Assembly (NCBI GenBank): GCA_029339195.1
Contig: JAPTJF010000713.1
Span: 1-19,262 of the forward strand
From: Micractinium sp. NFX-FRZ
Taxonomy: Eukaryota > Chlorophyta > Trebouxiophyceae > Chlorellales > Chlorellaceae
Length of the DNA: 19,262 bases
Reading direction: 5' to 3'
The translations under genes were made by a program, and so were the position numbers. The notes under the pieces were generated by a model that saw only the letters and a list, made by a program, of their open reading frames with translations, was not told where the DNA came from and did no database searches. Positions 1-7,963 of the stretch are shown here, piece after piece; position 1 is the first letter of the stretch; each line of letters opens with the position of its first letter.

Positions 1-394
1 TGCATGTGCCATGGCCTGATGACGGCAGCTGAGCCAGCTAATCGGAGTGGTTCGCGGTGGGAATAGGGGGTGAGGGGCGGCTGGGGTGAGGTGGGAGTGG
101 GGATGGGTTAGGGGCAGGGGTCTGCAGCGTTGCCGCCCAACAGCCTGTCTGCTTTCAAATTCAGCATTGCCAGCGCGCATGCGTGTGCTGATGATGTCCC
201 TTGCTGCCTGCCAGTGGCTGCCTGCTTGCCCTGCCTGCTTGCCCTGCTTGCTTCCCCGCTGCACCGACAGCCCGCAGTGTGACTGTCGCCCGGGTGGTGC
301 AGCCATTTGCCCACATGCCAGCGACCAGCATCACCGTCTCACCCACCCACCCTGCTGTCTCCGTCTCCCGCCCCTCCCTGCCCTGGCCTTGCAG
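1..394 (+). other. Probable intron of the first gene (5' part of gene outside window)
   Basis: No convincing coding segment is visible here. The stretch ends in a C/T-rich tract followed by CAG at 392-394, which is a good 3' splice site for the exon beginning at 395. By comparison with the paralogue at 4546-7037, the missing upstream part should hold a signal peptide exon, a Cys-containing exon and a 285-nt coiled-coil exon. None of these is seen in 1-394, so they should lie before the window. The short TGCC/TGCT-rich stretch around 205-255 is simple-sequence-like. Confidence 0.55.
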
Positions 395-1731
395 CACTGC
401 AGCAGGAGCTGTCAGCGGTTCGGGGCGACTGGAGCCTCAAGTTGAGCAGCCTGCGCTCCGAGCTGGCTGCCGTGCGCACAGACCCCACCCTCACCGCCGC
501 CGACAGGGGCGTCAAGGCAGCGGCGCTGCAGGCCGATATCAGCAAGGTGTGCGGGGGCATGGGCAGGCGCGAGGCGGGCCCTGGGTGGGTGGGGCAGGCG
601 ACAGGTGGAGGGAGGACGGGCGGCAGCACCGTGCTGAATGAGCGGTGCACCCAGCCGGCACTGGGCAGCCTGCTCAACAACGCACCGCCGCAAGCTCATC
701 CTGGCATGGTCGGTTGCATGCCCCGTGTGCCACCTTGCTCCAGTTGGGACGCCATGTGTGGGGTGCGCCCGAATCGCCCGCCTTGGCTGCCCTGCTTTCA
801 CTGCCTGCAGGCGGTGGCTGAGCGGGATGCTGACGTGGCGGAGGTGAATGCTGACTTGGCATTGAAGCAGCGGGACCTGGAGGGGCACCGGCAGGGTGAG
901 ATGGGGGGCACAACTTGCAAGCTGTGTTGTTCGGGTGGGCATGCGCTCCCGCTGCTGCCTGGCCAGCAGTCGGACAGCACACCAGCAGTCGATTGCGCTC
1001 GGACAGTGTGCCTGCCTCGCTGTGTACCCGCTGCCCTGCACAGCTGCCGGCAGCACACAGCCCCTGCCTGCCTGCTTGTGCACCAGCCAGTGGCGCCAGC
1101 GCTGCACCGCCTCGCCACCAAACGCACACAACCACCCTCCTCTGCTGCGCCCCGCCCTGCAGCGCTGGCCTACACCGAGCTGGTGGAGCCCACAGCCTCG
1201 CTGCCAACCCCGCCGCCCGCGCTCCAGGCCTACGTGGCTGGCCTGCCGCTGGCGCCGCCCACCCCGCCCCCCAGGCGCTCCCCGCCGCCTCCGACGCCCT
1301 CTCCTCCCCCGCCCTCTCCGCCCCCGCCTCCCCCATCTCCTCCACCCCCCTCTACTTCCCTGCCCCCTCCGGCCCCCACGACCACGGCCACCCCGCCTCC
1401 TCCTCCTCCGCCCCCCACGACCAGGCGCTCCCCGCCACCTCCGCCGCGCTCTCCGCCTCCCCCGCCCCCTCCGCCCCCCGTGACCAGGGCCACCCCGCCA
1501 CCCTCTGTTGTCTCAACCACTCCCCCGCCCGCTGTCCTCAGGCCGCCCCCCAGCGGCAGGAGCTCGCCTCCGCCCCCACCCCCACGGACCAGGGTTGCCC
1601 CCCCTCCCGCCCTCCCCAACCCGCCGCCTCCCTTCGTCCCTCGCCCCGCCCCTCCCACCTACACCGACCCCGGCGAAGAGCGTGACGATGACGATGACGA
1701 TGATGATGATGAGGAGGAGGAGGATGACTAA
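395..1731 (+). CDS. Coiled-coil and hydroxyproline-rich (extensin-like) protein, 3' part
   Basis: Three exons are supported: 395-546, 811-895 and 1163-1731 (TAA at 1729-1731), giving 267 codons of the C-terminal part. The first two encode Ala/Gln/Glu-rich heptad-like helix (for example LQQELSAVRGDW and AVAERDADVAEVNADL). The last begins AYTELVEP and runs into a long proline block with SPPPP and PPPPPP motifs, then an Asp/Glu tail. SPn blocks are known substrates for prolyl hydroxylation and arabinosylation in green-algal wall glycoproteins. Exon lengths of 152 and 85 nt, and the intron phases, match exons 4 and 5 of the gene at 4546-7037 exactly, so the two are paralogues. That gene has a signal peptide, so secretion of this one is inferred. 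Wall or periplasmic role is inference; no enzyme motif is seen. Confidence 0.75.
1683..1728 (+). repeat. GAY-type trinucleotide repeat encoding the acidic tail
   Basis: A run of GAC/GAT codons followed by GAG codons encodes nine Asp, then four Glu, then Asp-Asp directly before the stop. It is both a microsatellite and the C-terminal residues of the proline-rich protein. The paralogue at 4546-7037 ends in a neutral Ala/Thr/Pro tail instead, so the acidic tail is specific to this copy. Confidence 0.85.
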
Positions 1732-2300
1732 TGACTGCCCAGTTGGTGGGCTGCCGGCCCCAGGTCTGCCTGGAGTGCCGCAGCTGGGGCACAGCCAGCT
1801 TGCCGCTGCTGCAGCGCTGCTGCGCTGCTGGTGTGCCTCTGGGGGATGATTCCTGGTGCAGCTCCGTTGTGTAGCCGCCTGGCACCTGGCTGGTTGACTG
1901 CAAAAGCTGCATGACCTCTCGGTTCACTGTCGTCTCTCCATCTCCCTGGTTTCTCTGCGCCCCGGCCTCGCAATGTGGAGGGGCAACCGCAGTTCAAGCC
2001 CGTCCGCACCCCAGCCCCTCTGCAATTCGCCCTCAGACCTGAGATGGCCCTGCAACCACGGGCACACTCCAAATTTGGTTCAAGCCCCCTTGTCTTCTCC
2101 ATGAGCACTCGAACCACCCTGCCTTTTTGCAAGCCCCCTTCAGAACATCGAAACCATCCTGAGTCGGATCGTCAATGATCGTTTCTGCCTGCTCCAAAGC
2201 TCTCAAGGAACCCGGTTGCCCCGGGTGCTCCCTATGCGCACTACCCCTTTTTACAAAGAACACGTTTATAATGTTGCCCTCAATCATTGAATGTGTCTGC

Positions 2301-2305
2301 TGTAA
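2301..2305 (+). terminator. Possible TGTAA polyadenylation signal of gene 1
   Basis: TGTAA is the usual near-upstream polyadenylation element in chlorophyte algae. This is the only copy I noticed between the gene 1 stop at 1731 and the BUB1-like exons. It implies a 3' UTR of roughly 580 nt, long but acceptable. The match is only five bases, so chance is a real alternative. Confidence 0.35.
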
Positions 2306-2636
2306 GCGGTCAGTGGGTGACCGTTGGTCTCCTCCCGTGGCCAGGCTGCCGTGCTAACCCCGAGCACTGCCAGGAGTGGTTCAGCGCACGTTGGGACTAC
2401 ACAGCACTGTTGCCTTGTGCGCACACAAAGGGCCCAGCACACACAACGCGTGCCCACCAGGCGGATGCACGTGTCCCTTGGTGCACTGCCTAACAACGCG
2501 CGCATGCTGGGATGCTGGGTACCCCCTGCTTGCATGGCAAGCCTGGATCACGGGTCTACCACCGGTGTGCCGCTGCAGCTGCCATGGTACACTGCCATGG
2601 CGCAGCTGACAACATGCAGAGGAGGATGGGGCCACA

Positions 2637-2737
2637 GGCTGCCGGCGGAACAAGGTGTGCCGGAATTGGTTGGTCCAATGGCACACAGTTCTGATATGGC
2701 AGGCATTTAATGGTGCTGGCAGGGCTGATGGCTGGCT
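2637..2737. repeat. Direct repeat copy A with hairpin
   Basis: This ~100-bp segment is repeated in the same orientation at 3955-4060, with shared blocks such as CGGAACAAGGTGTGCCGG and GCTGGCA-GGCTGAT. Inside it lies a hairpin at 2655-2686: arm GTGTGCC, then ATTGG, a five-base loop, CCAAT, and arm GGCACAC, so both outer and inner arms pair perfectly. Copy A ends about 60 bp before the first BUB1-like exon. It could be a small non-autonomous element, a duplicated regulatory block, or a relic of the duplication that brought in the kinase fragment. Confidence 0.7.
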
Positions 2738-2800
2738 GCTCCCCACTGCCCACATTGGACGCCCTCTGCTGCTGCCCTTCACCCCTGCCCCCCACCACAG

Positions 2801-3728
2801 GGCGACAGCTGCACCGACGCCTTCCGCTGTGTGGAGATGCGGGAGGGCACGCCGTGGATGTGGCAGGCCGATGCATACGGAGCCGCGGCCTGCGTGCACG
2901 CCCTGCTGTACGGACGGTACATGGAGGTGGGGCGTGTGCGGGACAGCAGTACAGGTGGGGCCAGACGCAGGGCAAGGAGGAGGGCTGTGCCGCTGTAGGA
3001 GCGGGGAATGGAGGCAGCGTGCGTGCGGGACAGCAGTACAGGTGGGGGCCAGGCGCAGGGCAGGGAGGCGGGCTGTGTAGGAGGGGGACGTGCAGGTGGT
3101 TTGCGATGCCGAACAGCAGTGCAGAGGGATGATGGGGCGGAGGAGATGAGCAAAAGGGGGTACTGGATGGCGTCGATGCTGGCAGTGCTGCAATGGTCAT
3201 GGCAGGAGGCCAGCAGTGGGCGCACTATGCACAGTCACAGGCAGGCTGTGCTGGGCAGCCAGGGTCGCCTCCTGCACCTGCTGCTCACATTGCGAGGAAG
3301 CCATCCTACCTGGCCTGCAGGCACTGTTGCGCTGCGGCTGGCACAGCCATTCAAGCGGCAGTGGGCAGGCGACCTGTGGGGCGCATTGTTCCACCGCCTG
3401 CTCAACCACTGCGGTGAGCCATGTGACGGGAGCTTGCGGGTCAGCAAGGCAGGCAGCAGTGCAGGGCATCATGGCAGCGGCTGTCGCCAGACCATACATT
3501 GGGTCAAGGAGCAGGGCACTTGCTTGTCTGCGGCCCAGCATGCACAGCAGTGCTCACGCCATGGTGCACCTCTCCCTGCCGCTTGCGCTTGCAGACCCAT
3601 CATCGCCGCCTGCTGTGGACGACCTTGTAGCCGCCCTCCAGGCACACCTGTCTGGAAGCCGTGACGTGGCGCAGCGCCTGCGTAAGGAGCTGGCAGCCGC
3701 GGCGGCGATGCTGCCCAAGCGCTGCTAG
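2801..3728 (+). pseudogene. BUB1: BUB1-like checkpoint kinase, C-terminal fragment only
   Basis: Exons 2801-2954, 3321-3413 and 3595-3728 (TAG) join in phase (1, then 1) to about 126 codons. The first reads FRCVEMREGTPWMWQADAYG then AAACVHALLYGRYMEV, the pattern of the late kinase lobe (subdomains VIII-IX) of BUB1 kinases: CVEM, PW-x-x-Q-x-D, G-x-A-A-x-V-H-x-L-x-G-x-YM. The second gives FKRQWAGDLWGALFHRLLN, matching the BUB1 helix that follows. The third gives DPSSPPAVDDLVAAL and a basic C-terminus, as in the BUB1 tail. BUB1 phosphorylates histone H2A and recruits checkpoint proteins at kinetochores. No N-lobe, HRD, DFG or TPR exons are visible upstream, so this copy cannot be a full kinase. 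All three exons are open with good splice sites and a TGTAA follows, so a transcribed recent fragment, or a gene with very distant 5' exons, is possible. Confidence 0.7.
2934..3085 (+). repeat. Tandem duplication spanning the splice donor of the BUB1-like exon
   Basis: The block beginning GTGCGGGACAGCAGTACAGG occurs at 2936 and again at 3023, an offset of 87 bp. It continues in parallel through GGGCCAG-CGCAGGGCA-GGAGG in both copies. A weaker third echo (GTGCAGG..GAACAGCAGTGCAG) lies near 3090-3125. The first copy contains the last bases of the exon and its GT donor at 2955-2956, so the second copy offers a duplicate donor inside the intron. Confidence 0.75.
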
Positions 3729-3882
3729 CATAGCAGCAGGCGCAGCAGCTGGCCTGCAGCAGTCCTGCCTGTCTGACAGCACATCGGGAGCTGCAACGTT
3801 CCCGTTCTTCCCGCTGCTCTATGATTCCCTTCAATGCTCTGCTACTGACCTGCTTGAAACAAGTGTTGCGGCTGACGGAGGA

Positions 3883-3887
3883 TGTAA
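3883..3887 (+). terminator. TGTAA polyadenylation-type signal after BUB1-like fragment
   Basis: TGTAA lies 155 nt downstream of the TAG at 3726-3728, a normal distance for chlorophyte 3' UTRs. Its presence suggests the duplicated fragment kept its 3' end. Confidence 0.45.
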
Positions 3888-3954
3888 ACTGACAGGACGC
3901 AGCCGACAAAGGTGCAGAAGGAGGGTGGGGCACAGGTGACATGCGTCATGCCAA

Positions 3955-4060
3955 GGCTGCCAGCGGAACAAGGTGTGCCGGCATTGGTTGTTTGTCCAAT
4001 CGCACACGGGTTTGATTTGGGATGCATCCATGGATGCTGGCATGGCTGATGCTGGCTGGG
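3955..4060. repeat. Direct repeat copy B with hairpin
   Basis: Second copy of the element at 2637-2737, same orientation. The hairpin persists at 3973-4007: arm GTGTGC, ATTGG, a loop extended by three bases, CCAAT, arm GCACAC. One pair at the base of the outer arm is lost. The stem letters are kept better than the loop, which suggests the structure or its component motifs mattered. It lies about 230 bp after the BUB1-like stop, so the two copies bracket that fragment. Confidence 0.7.
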
Positions 4061-4545
4061 TGCCCTCTGAGTAGCCGTGCCACGCAGGGGAGCCCAGCGG
4101 GCACGCATCGCCAGTGCGCCTTGTGCTGCCGCCGGTTGCGGCCTGATTGGTGATCCACGTGTCGGGCGCGTGGCACTGGCATTGCGATGCCTACGCCACC
4201 GAAGCGCAGTTTGCGCGTTCTGCGCTGCAGCAGTCTAGGGAACACACTTTCTTCAACTCTGCACTCCCACGGAGCCAGGGGTCTGCCACCGCGGTGAGGC
4301 TGCGACGTCTGCGCTGTGCCCGGACCTGCCAGTGCGTCAAGCCTGCGGAAGCATGCATCGCTGATGGCCTCGATGCATTGAAGGAGTTCGAGCATGGGTC
4401 AATTGTAGGATTGGGTTTGGGCTCACAATCTGCCCACTGCATGAGGTGGCACCGCTCGCCGGCAGCAGGGGGACTGGCGTGAGCCTTACTGTAGACCCTT
4501 CACTTTTGTAGACCTGCAACGATTCACTTCAGGGTACTGGCTGCC

Positions 4546-7037
4546 ATGGCAGCCACCAGAAGTTGCGTTGTCTTGGCGGCCCTCTTGGCCCTGCTGTCTT
4601 ACTTTTCAAGGTGACGCTGCCAGCGGTTGGTGGATTGAAGGCGGCGTTGCACAGCTACGTGTGTGGCACATGCCGCGGCCTGTTTCTCTGTTAAATGGGA
4701 CACAATGGCTGCGCTCCTGCCTCGTGTGGGGTCGTTATAGCTGCCTGGCTGACATACATTTCCTCCCAGGCGGATTTGGGCAGCGAATGGCTGTGTACCG
4801 GACACTGTCCCGGACACATTCTCTGGTTGGGCGCAGCTGGGCGGTACACCAAATAGTGTGTGCCAACTATGGTCTGCCATCCAGCCATCTGCGCTTACTA
4901 ACTCGTATCGGAATGATGCTTCCCTGCACCTGCATGCAACCCCATGCAAGTGCAGTGCCGTCGTCGCAGAGGGGCATTCTGCCGCCGCCGACGCCACGGC
5001 GCCGCGCCTCTCACCCTTGCAGTCGTGTGAGTGGGCAGGCTGCGCTGAGGATGCATGCCTCGGGCCGCAGCAGCATGGCCAAGCAAAACACTTACCTGCC
5101 CTGTCTGCGAACCCAGCGCTGGGATGGCTGGTTGCCGTAGCCCTTCCCCCTGCCACCGTCTCATGTCTCCCGCCACCCGTCTTGCTCCTCCCTCGCACCC
5201 CTGCCGTGCCTCTGCCCCGGGCCCCCCTTGCCAGCCACCTCGCATTGCCTCCCTCCCTGCATACTATGTAGCATGTTGCTACATAGCCAGCCCCCGCCAC
5301 TTCCTTGTGCAGGTTTCCCCTGCCTCCCTCCCTCCTCACTCCAGCCTACCTCTCACCCCCGTCCCGGCCCGCCCCCTCTTCCCCCCTTGCCCCCGCAGTG
5401 CCGGCGGAGCTGCAGGTGGTGCCCGCCTACCAGGCAATGCAGGAGGAGATTGACAAGCTGCGGGCAGACACCAACCTAAAGACACGGGTGCTGAAAACTC
5501 GCATCCGGCAGGCGGGGGAGAGGACCCCGGAGGGCGTGGCGCTGCAGGCAGAGGTTGATGAGCTGCAGAGGGAGCTGCAGGCACGCATCGCCCGGCGGCA
5601 GGCCAGGTTTGAGGAGGAGCGGGAGGCCATACTGCTGAAGCTGCAGACGGCGCGCGCCGCCGAGGTGCGGGCCAACGTTTCAAGTGAGTGTGGCGGGTGG
5701 GCGGGCGGGGGCGCAGGTGGGTGCAGGGGCAGGTGCTGGTGGGGGACGCAGTTGATGGCAGATTGGGGTGGTCCGGCGGCCTGCTGGCGGCCTGAAGGTT
5801 GTGGCTTGATTGGGGTAGTCAGCACCCCCCCTGCTCAAGGCGGCACTGTTGCGGGGCTGCAGCCGAGCAGGCGGGCTGCCAACCTGCACCCACACGACAG
5901 GGTGCCCCGCACCCCGCCCCACCTGAAGCCCCCCTCCCACAAGCCGGGTTGATGCCTGCCTGCCTCTGCCTCGGCTTGGGTGCTCCCTTGCCCGCCCTGC
6001 AGTGACCATGGAACAGATATCCGCTGCCAGGCAGAAGCAGGCCGCAGAGCTGGCTCCGCTCCAATCGAAGCTGGCTGCCCTTGCACAGGACTCCAGCCTC
6101 AGTCCAGAGCAACGGGCCCAGCAGCAAGCCAAGGTTCAGGCCCAGATTGACAAGGTGGGAAGAAGGGGGTCCGGAGGCACCGCTTTGACAAACATTGAAC
6201 GTGCTCGGAGCTGACAGCCAATGCCGCCCGATAGGGTGCCACGCCCAAGCTGTGTTACTGCATTGGAGAGTGCACAGATGCGTGCTTGCAATTGCACCCC
6301 TGCAACTGCAGCTGAAGGCTGACCACCAGGCTCTGCTGGAGAGATTGGACGCGCAGCTGGCTGCCAGGCTGCGTGACCAGGCTGCGCTCGACTTGGGTGG
6401 GTGATGCAGGGGGGGCAGGGGGGCATAAAGGGGCCGCATGGGGCTGGCAGCCTTCCTGGCGCGGTGCAACCCAAACTGCTGATCCTCTGACCTTGCACCA
6501 GCTCCGTTCCTGGCAGAAGGCTTGCCCACCCTGCCTGCCCGCAAAGCTTGCCAACGCTCCCTCCCCATGTGATGCCGGCCACCCCCTGCAGTCACCCGGT
6601 ACACAGAATCGGTGAAGGCCGATGCACCCCTGCCCGACCCGTCGCCCGAACTCAAGGCTTACCTGAGCGGCCAGCAGCTGCCCCCGCCAGCCAAGCACCC
6701 CCCACCCCCGGCCGCACCTCCCACCCCCACGGCCGCCACCACGCCCCCTCCCACCAAATCGCCAACCCCGCCTGCAACAAAGGAGCAGGTGCCAGCCTCC
6801 GTCAACCCACCACCCATCACCACCCTGCCGCCTGTCACCACCGCCGACACCCCGGCGCCTGTTGTGCCGGAACCCGCCCCCATCCCCACCACCCCCCTGG
6901 CTCGCAAGGAGCCCCCCGCTGAGCTGGCAGCTGCCAGGCCGGCGGAAGCCACGGCACCGGAGCCCACCAAAGCAGCTGCTGCCACTGAGGCCGCCACTGA
7001 GGCTCCGACCGTGCCAGCCACGCCGGGAGGCGTGTAA
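4546..7037 (+). CDS. Secreted coiled-coil and Pro/Thr-rich (HRGP-like) protein, complete
   Basis: Six exons join in phase to 429 codons: 4546-4610, 4770-5026, 5399-5683, 6003-6154, 6312-6396, 6592-7037 (TAA). ATG 4546 sits in GCCATGGC and opens MAATRSCVVLAALLALLSYF, a clear signal peptide. Residues 22-107 (exon 2) form a Cys-containing segment without known motif; this exon rests mainly on matching phases (2 in, 1 out). Residues 108-281 are strongly heptad-like and charged (for example EVDELQRELQARIARRQARF), a likely coiled coil. Residues 282-429 start TRYTESVKADAPLPDPS and continue as Pro/Thr/Ala-rich sequence with PPPP and TPP motifs, plausible hydroxyproline glycosylation sites. Exons 4 and 5 match gene 1 in length and phase. 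A wall or periplasmic structural role is inference. Confidence 0.72.
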
Positions 7038-7963
7038 GCGAGTGCGCCCAGCAGCAGCATTGCTCATCACTTGGCCCATGTGCATGCTGGCCGCTGGCCT
7101 CGTCTCCAGTACGGCAGCCCGCCACTTCCTGTCTTGTTTTACGCCTGCATCTCTGGATGCACTAAATACGCTAGCTTGCCATCTGTCTCCCCCATCTGTC
7201 CAAACCTGATGAACTGCTTGAATTTTATTTCATCCCCACTTTGTCATAGGCACATGCATGTGCACTCCCGTTTGAGGAGCAGCTGCCCTGTCAACTCCCA
7301 GTGCTGATGTCCTCATGTGCGCTGCACCAATACTCCCGGCCTCCTGCCTTGCTGTGCGACGCAGCCAGCGCTTGTCTGCCGCTCCCATTTGTTGCCCCGT
7401 GAATGCTGGCCATGCAGTGCACAGGGGCAGTGCCAGGCATGCCGCCACGCCAACAGCAAGGGAATTAGGGCATGCATGGTGGGGCAAGCTTCAGGCGCAC
7501 GGGTGCCTGGCTGGGGCATTGCTGGAAGCAGGGGAGTGGGGGAAGCAAGGAGTGTGAGAGCAGCCACATTCCCCTATTCTCTCCACCCCCCGCCCGCCCC
7601 GCGCACCAACACCCTGCCCTGCCCTGCCCCGGCCCGCCCGCACCACGCATGCATAGCGAGGCCAACCAGGTCGCTGTGGATGGAAGACATGCCAAAGTCT
7701 TGGGCCTCCACCACAGCCTGGTGCTCTGCCTCAGCAAGCATTCGGGATATACAGAGGAGGGCGGCCGCTCCGCCGCCCCCGCCTTTCTAGCCGGCTGCCG
7801 CCGCTGCCCATCCTGGCGCATCTTGGCCCAGCATTCCATCAGAACGCTCGCTGATCGTCTCCTCTCCGCCGCAGCAGCTGCCGTGCCCACGAAGCACCAC
7901 CTGAACGCTCCTCTCGCCACCGCACCGCAAACCCAAGCCTGAGCGGTCGTCGCGCGGCCAAGC
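7038..7963 (+). other. Intergenic region between genes 3 and 4
   Basis: This holds the 3' UTR of the secreted coiled-coil protein and the upstream region of the ribosomal protein gene. The only TGTAA near the stop overlaps the stop itself (7033-7037), and no later copy was noticed. A short minus-strand frame at 7643-7786 has coding-like composition and is listed separately. Otherwise I see no gene. Confidence 0.4.
7643..7786 (-). other. Possible minus-strand coding exon or gene remnant
   Basis: Read on the minus strand from 7786 (just after a TAG that could act as a splice AG) to 7643, the frame is open for 48 codons. It contains the helix-like sequence ISRMLAEAEHQAVVEAQDFG followed by MSSIHSDLVGLAMHAW. 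That composition is unlike the Pro/Arg/Cys-rich shadow frames elsewhere in the window. I recognise no family and find no flanking exons. The complementary + frame is also open, so this may be chance. Confidence 0.22.

Larger units (their letters stand above)
1732..2800 (+). other. 3' region of gene 1 and intergenic stretch
   Basis: No gene is convincing here on either strand; the open frames lack recognisable motifs or paralogues. It holds the presumed 3' UTR of gene 1, a TGTAA signal at 2301-2305, and the first copy of a direct repeat with a hairpin at 2637-2737. I looked for the earlier kinase exons (an HRD-type catalytic loop or DFG) that should precede the BUB1-like exons at 2801 and found none. 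Confidence 0.5.
3729..4545 (+). other. 3' region of the BUB1-like fragment and upstream region of gene 3
   Basis: No coding segment is convincing. The stretch contains a TGTAA signal at 3883-3887, repeat copy B at 3955-4060, and then the presumed promoter of the gene starting at 4546. A CACGTG (G-box-type) hexamer lies at 4156-4161, about 385 bp before that start. The short motif GTAGACC followed by TTCACTT occurs twice just upstream of the ATG (about 4490-4530). No clear TATA box was seen. Confidence 0.45.

Noticed and set aside
1230..1658. Glycine-rich minus-strand open frame
   Set aside because: It is the exact antisense of the polyproline coding block (CCN opposite NGG), and the sense frame has paralogue and splice support.
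915..1685. Alternative + frames through the proline-rich exon
   Set aside because: Only the frame that joins the 85-nt exon in phase and ends at 1731 matches the paralogue; the others are Ala/Pro/Ser shadows.
2324..2710. 128-codon + frame just before the BUB1-like exons
   Set aside because: I checked it as a possible upstream kinase exon, but it has no kinase motif, runs through repeat copy A, and does not join the exon at 2801.
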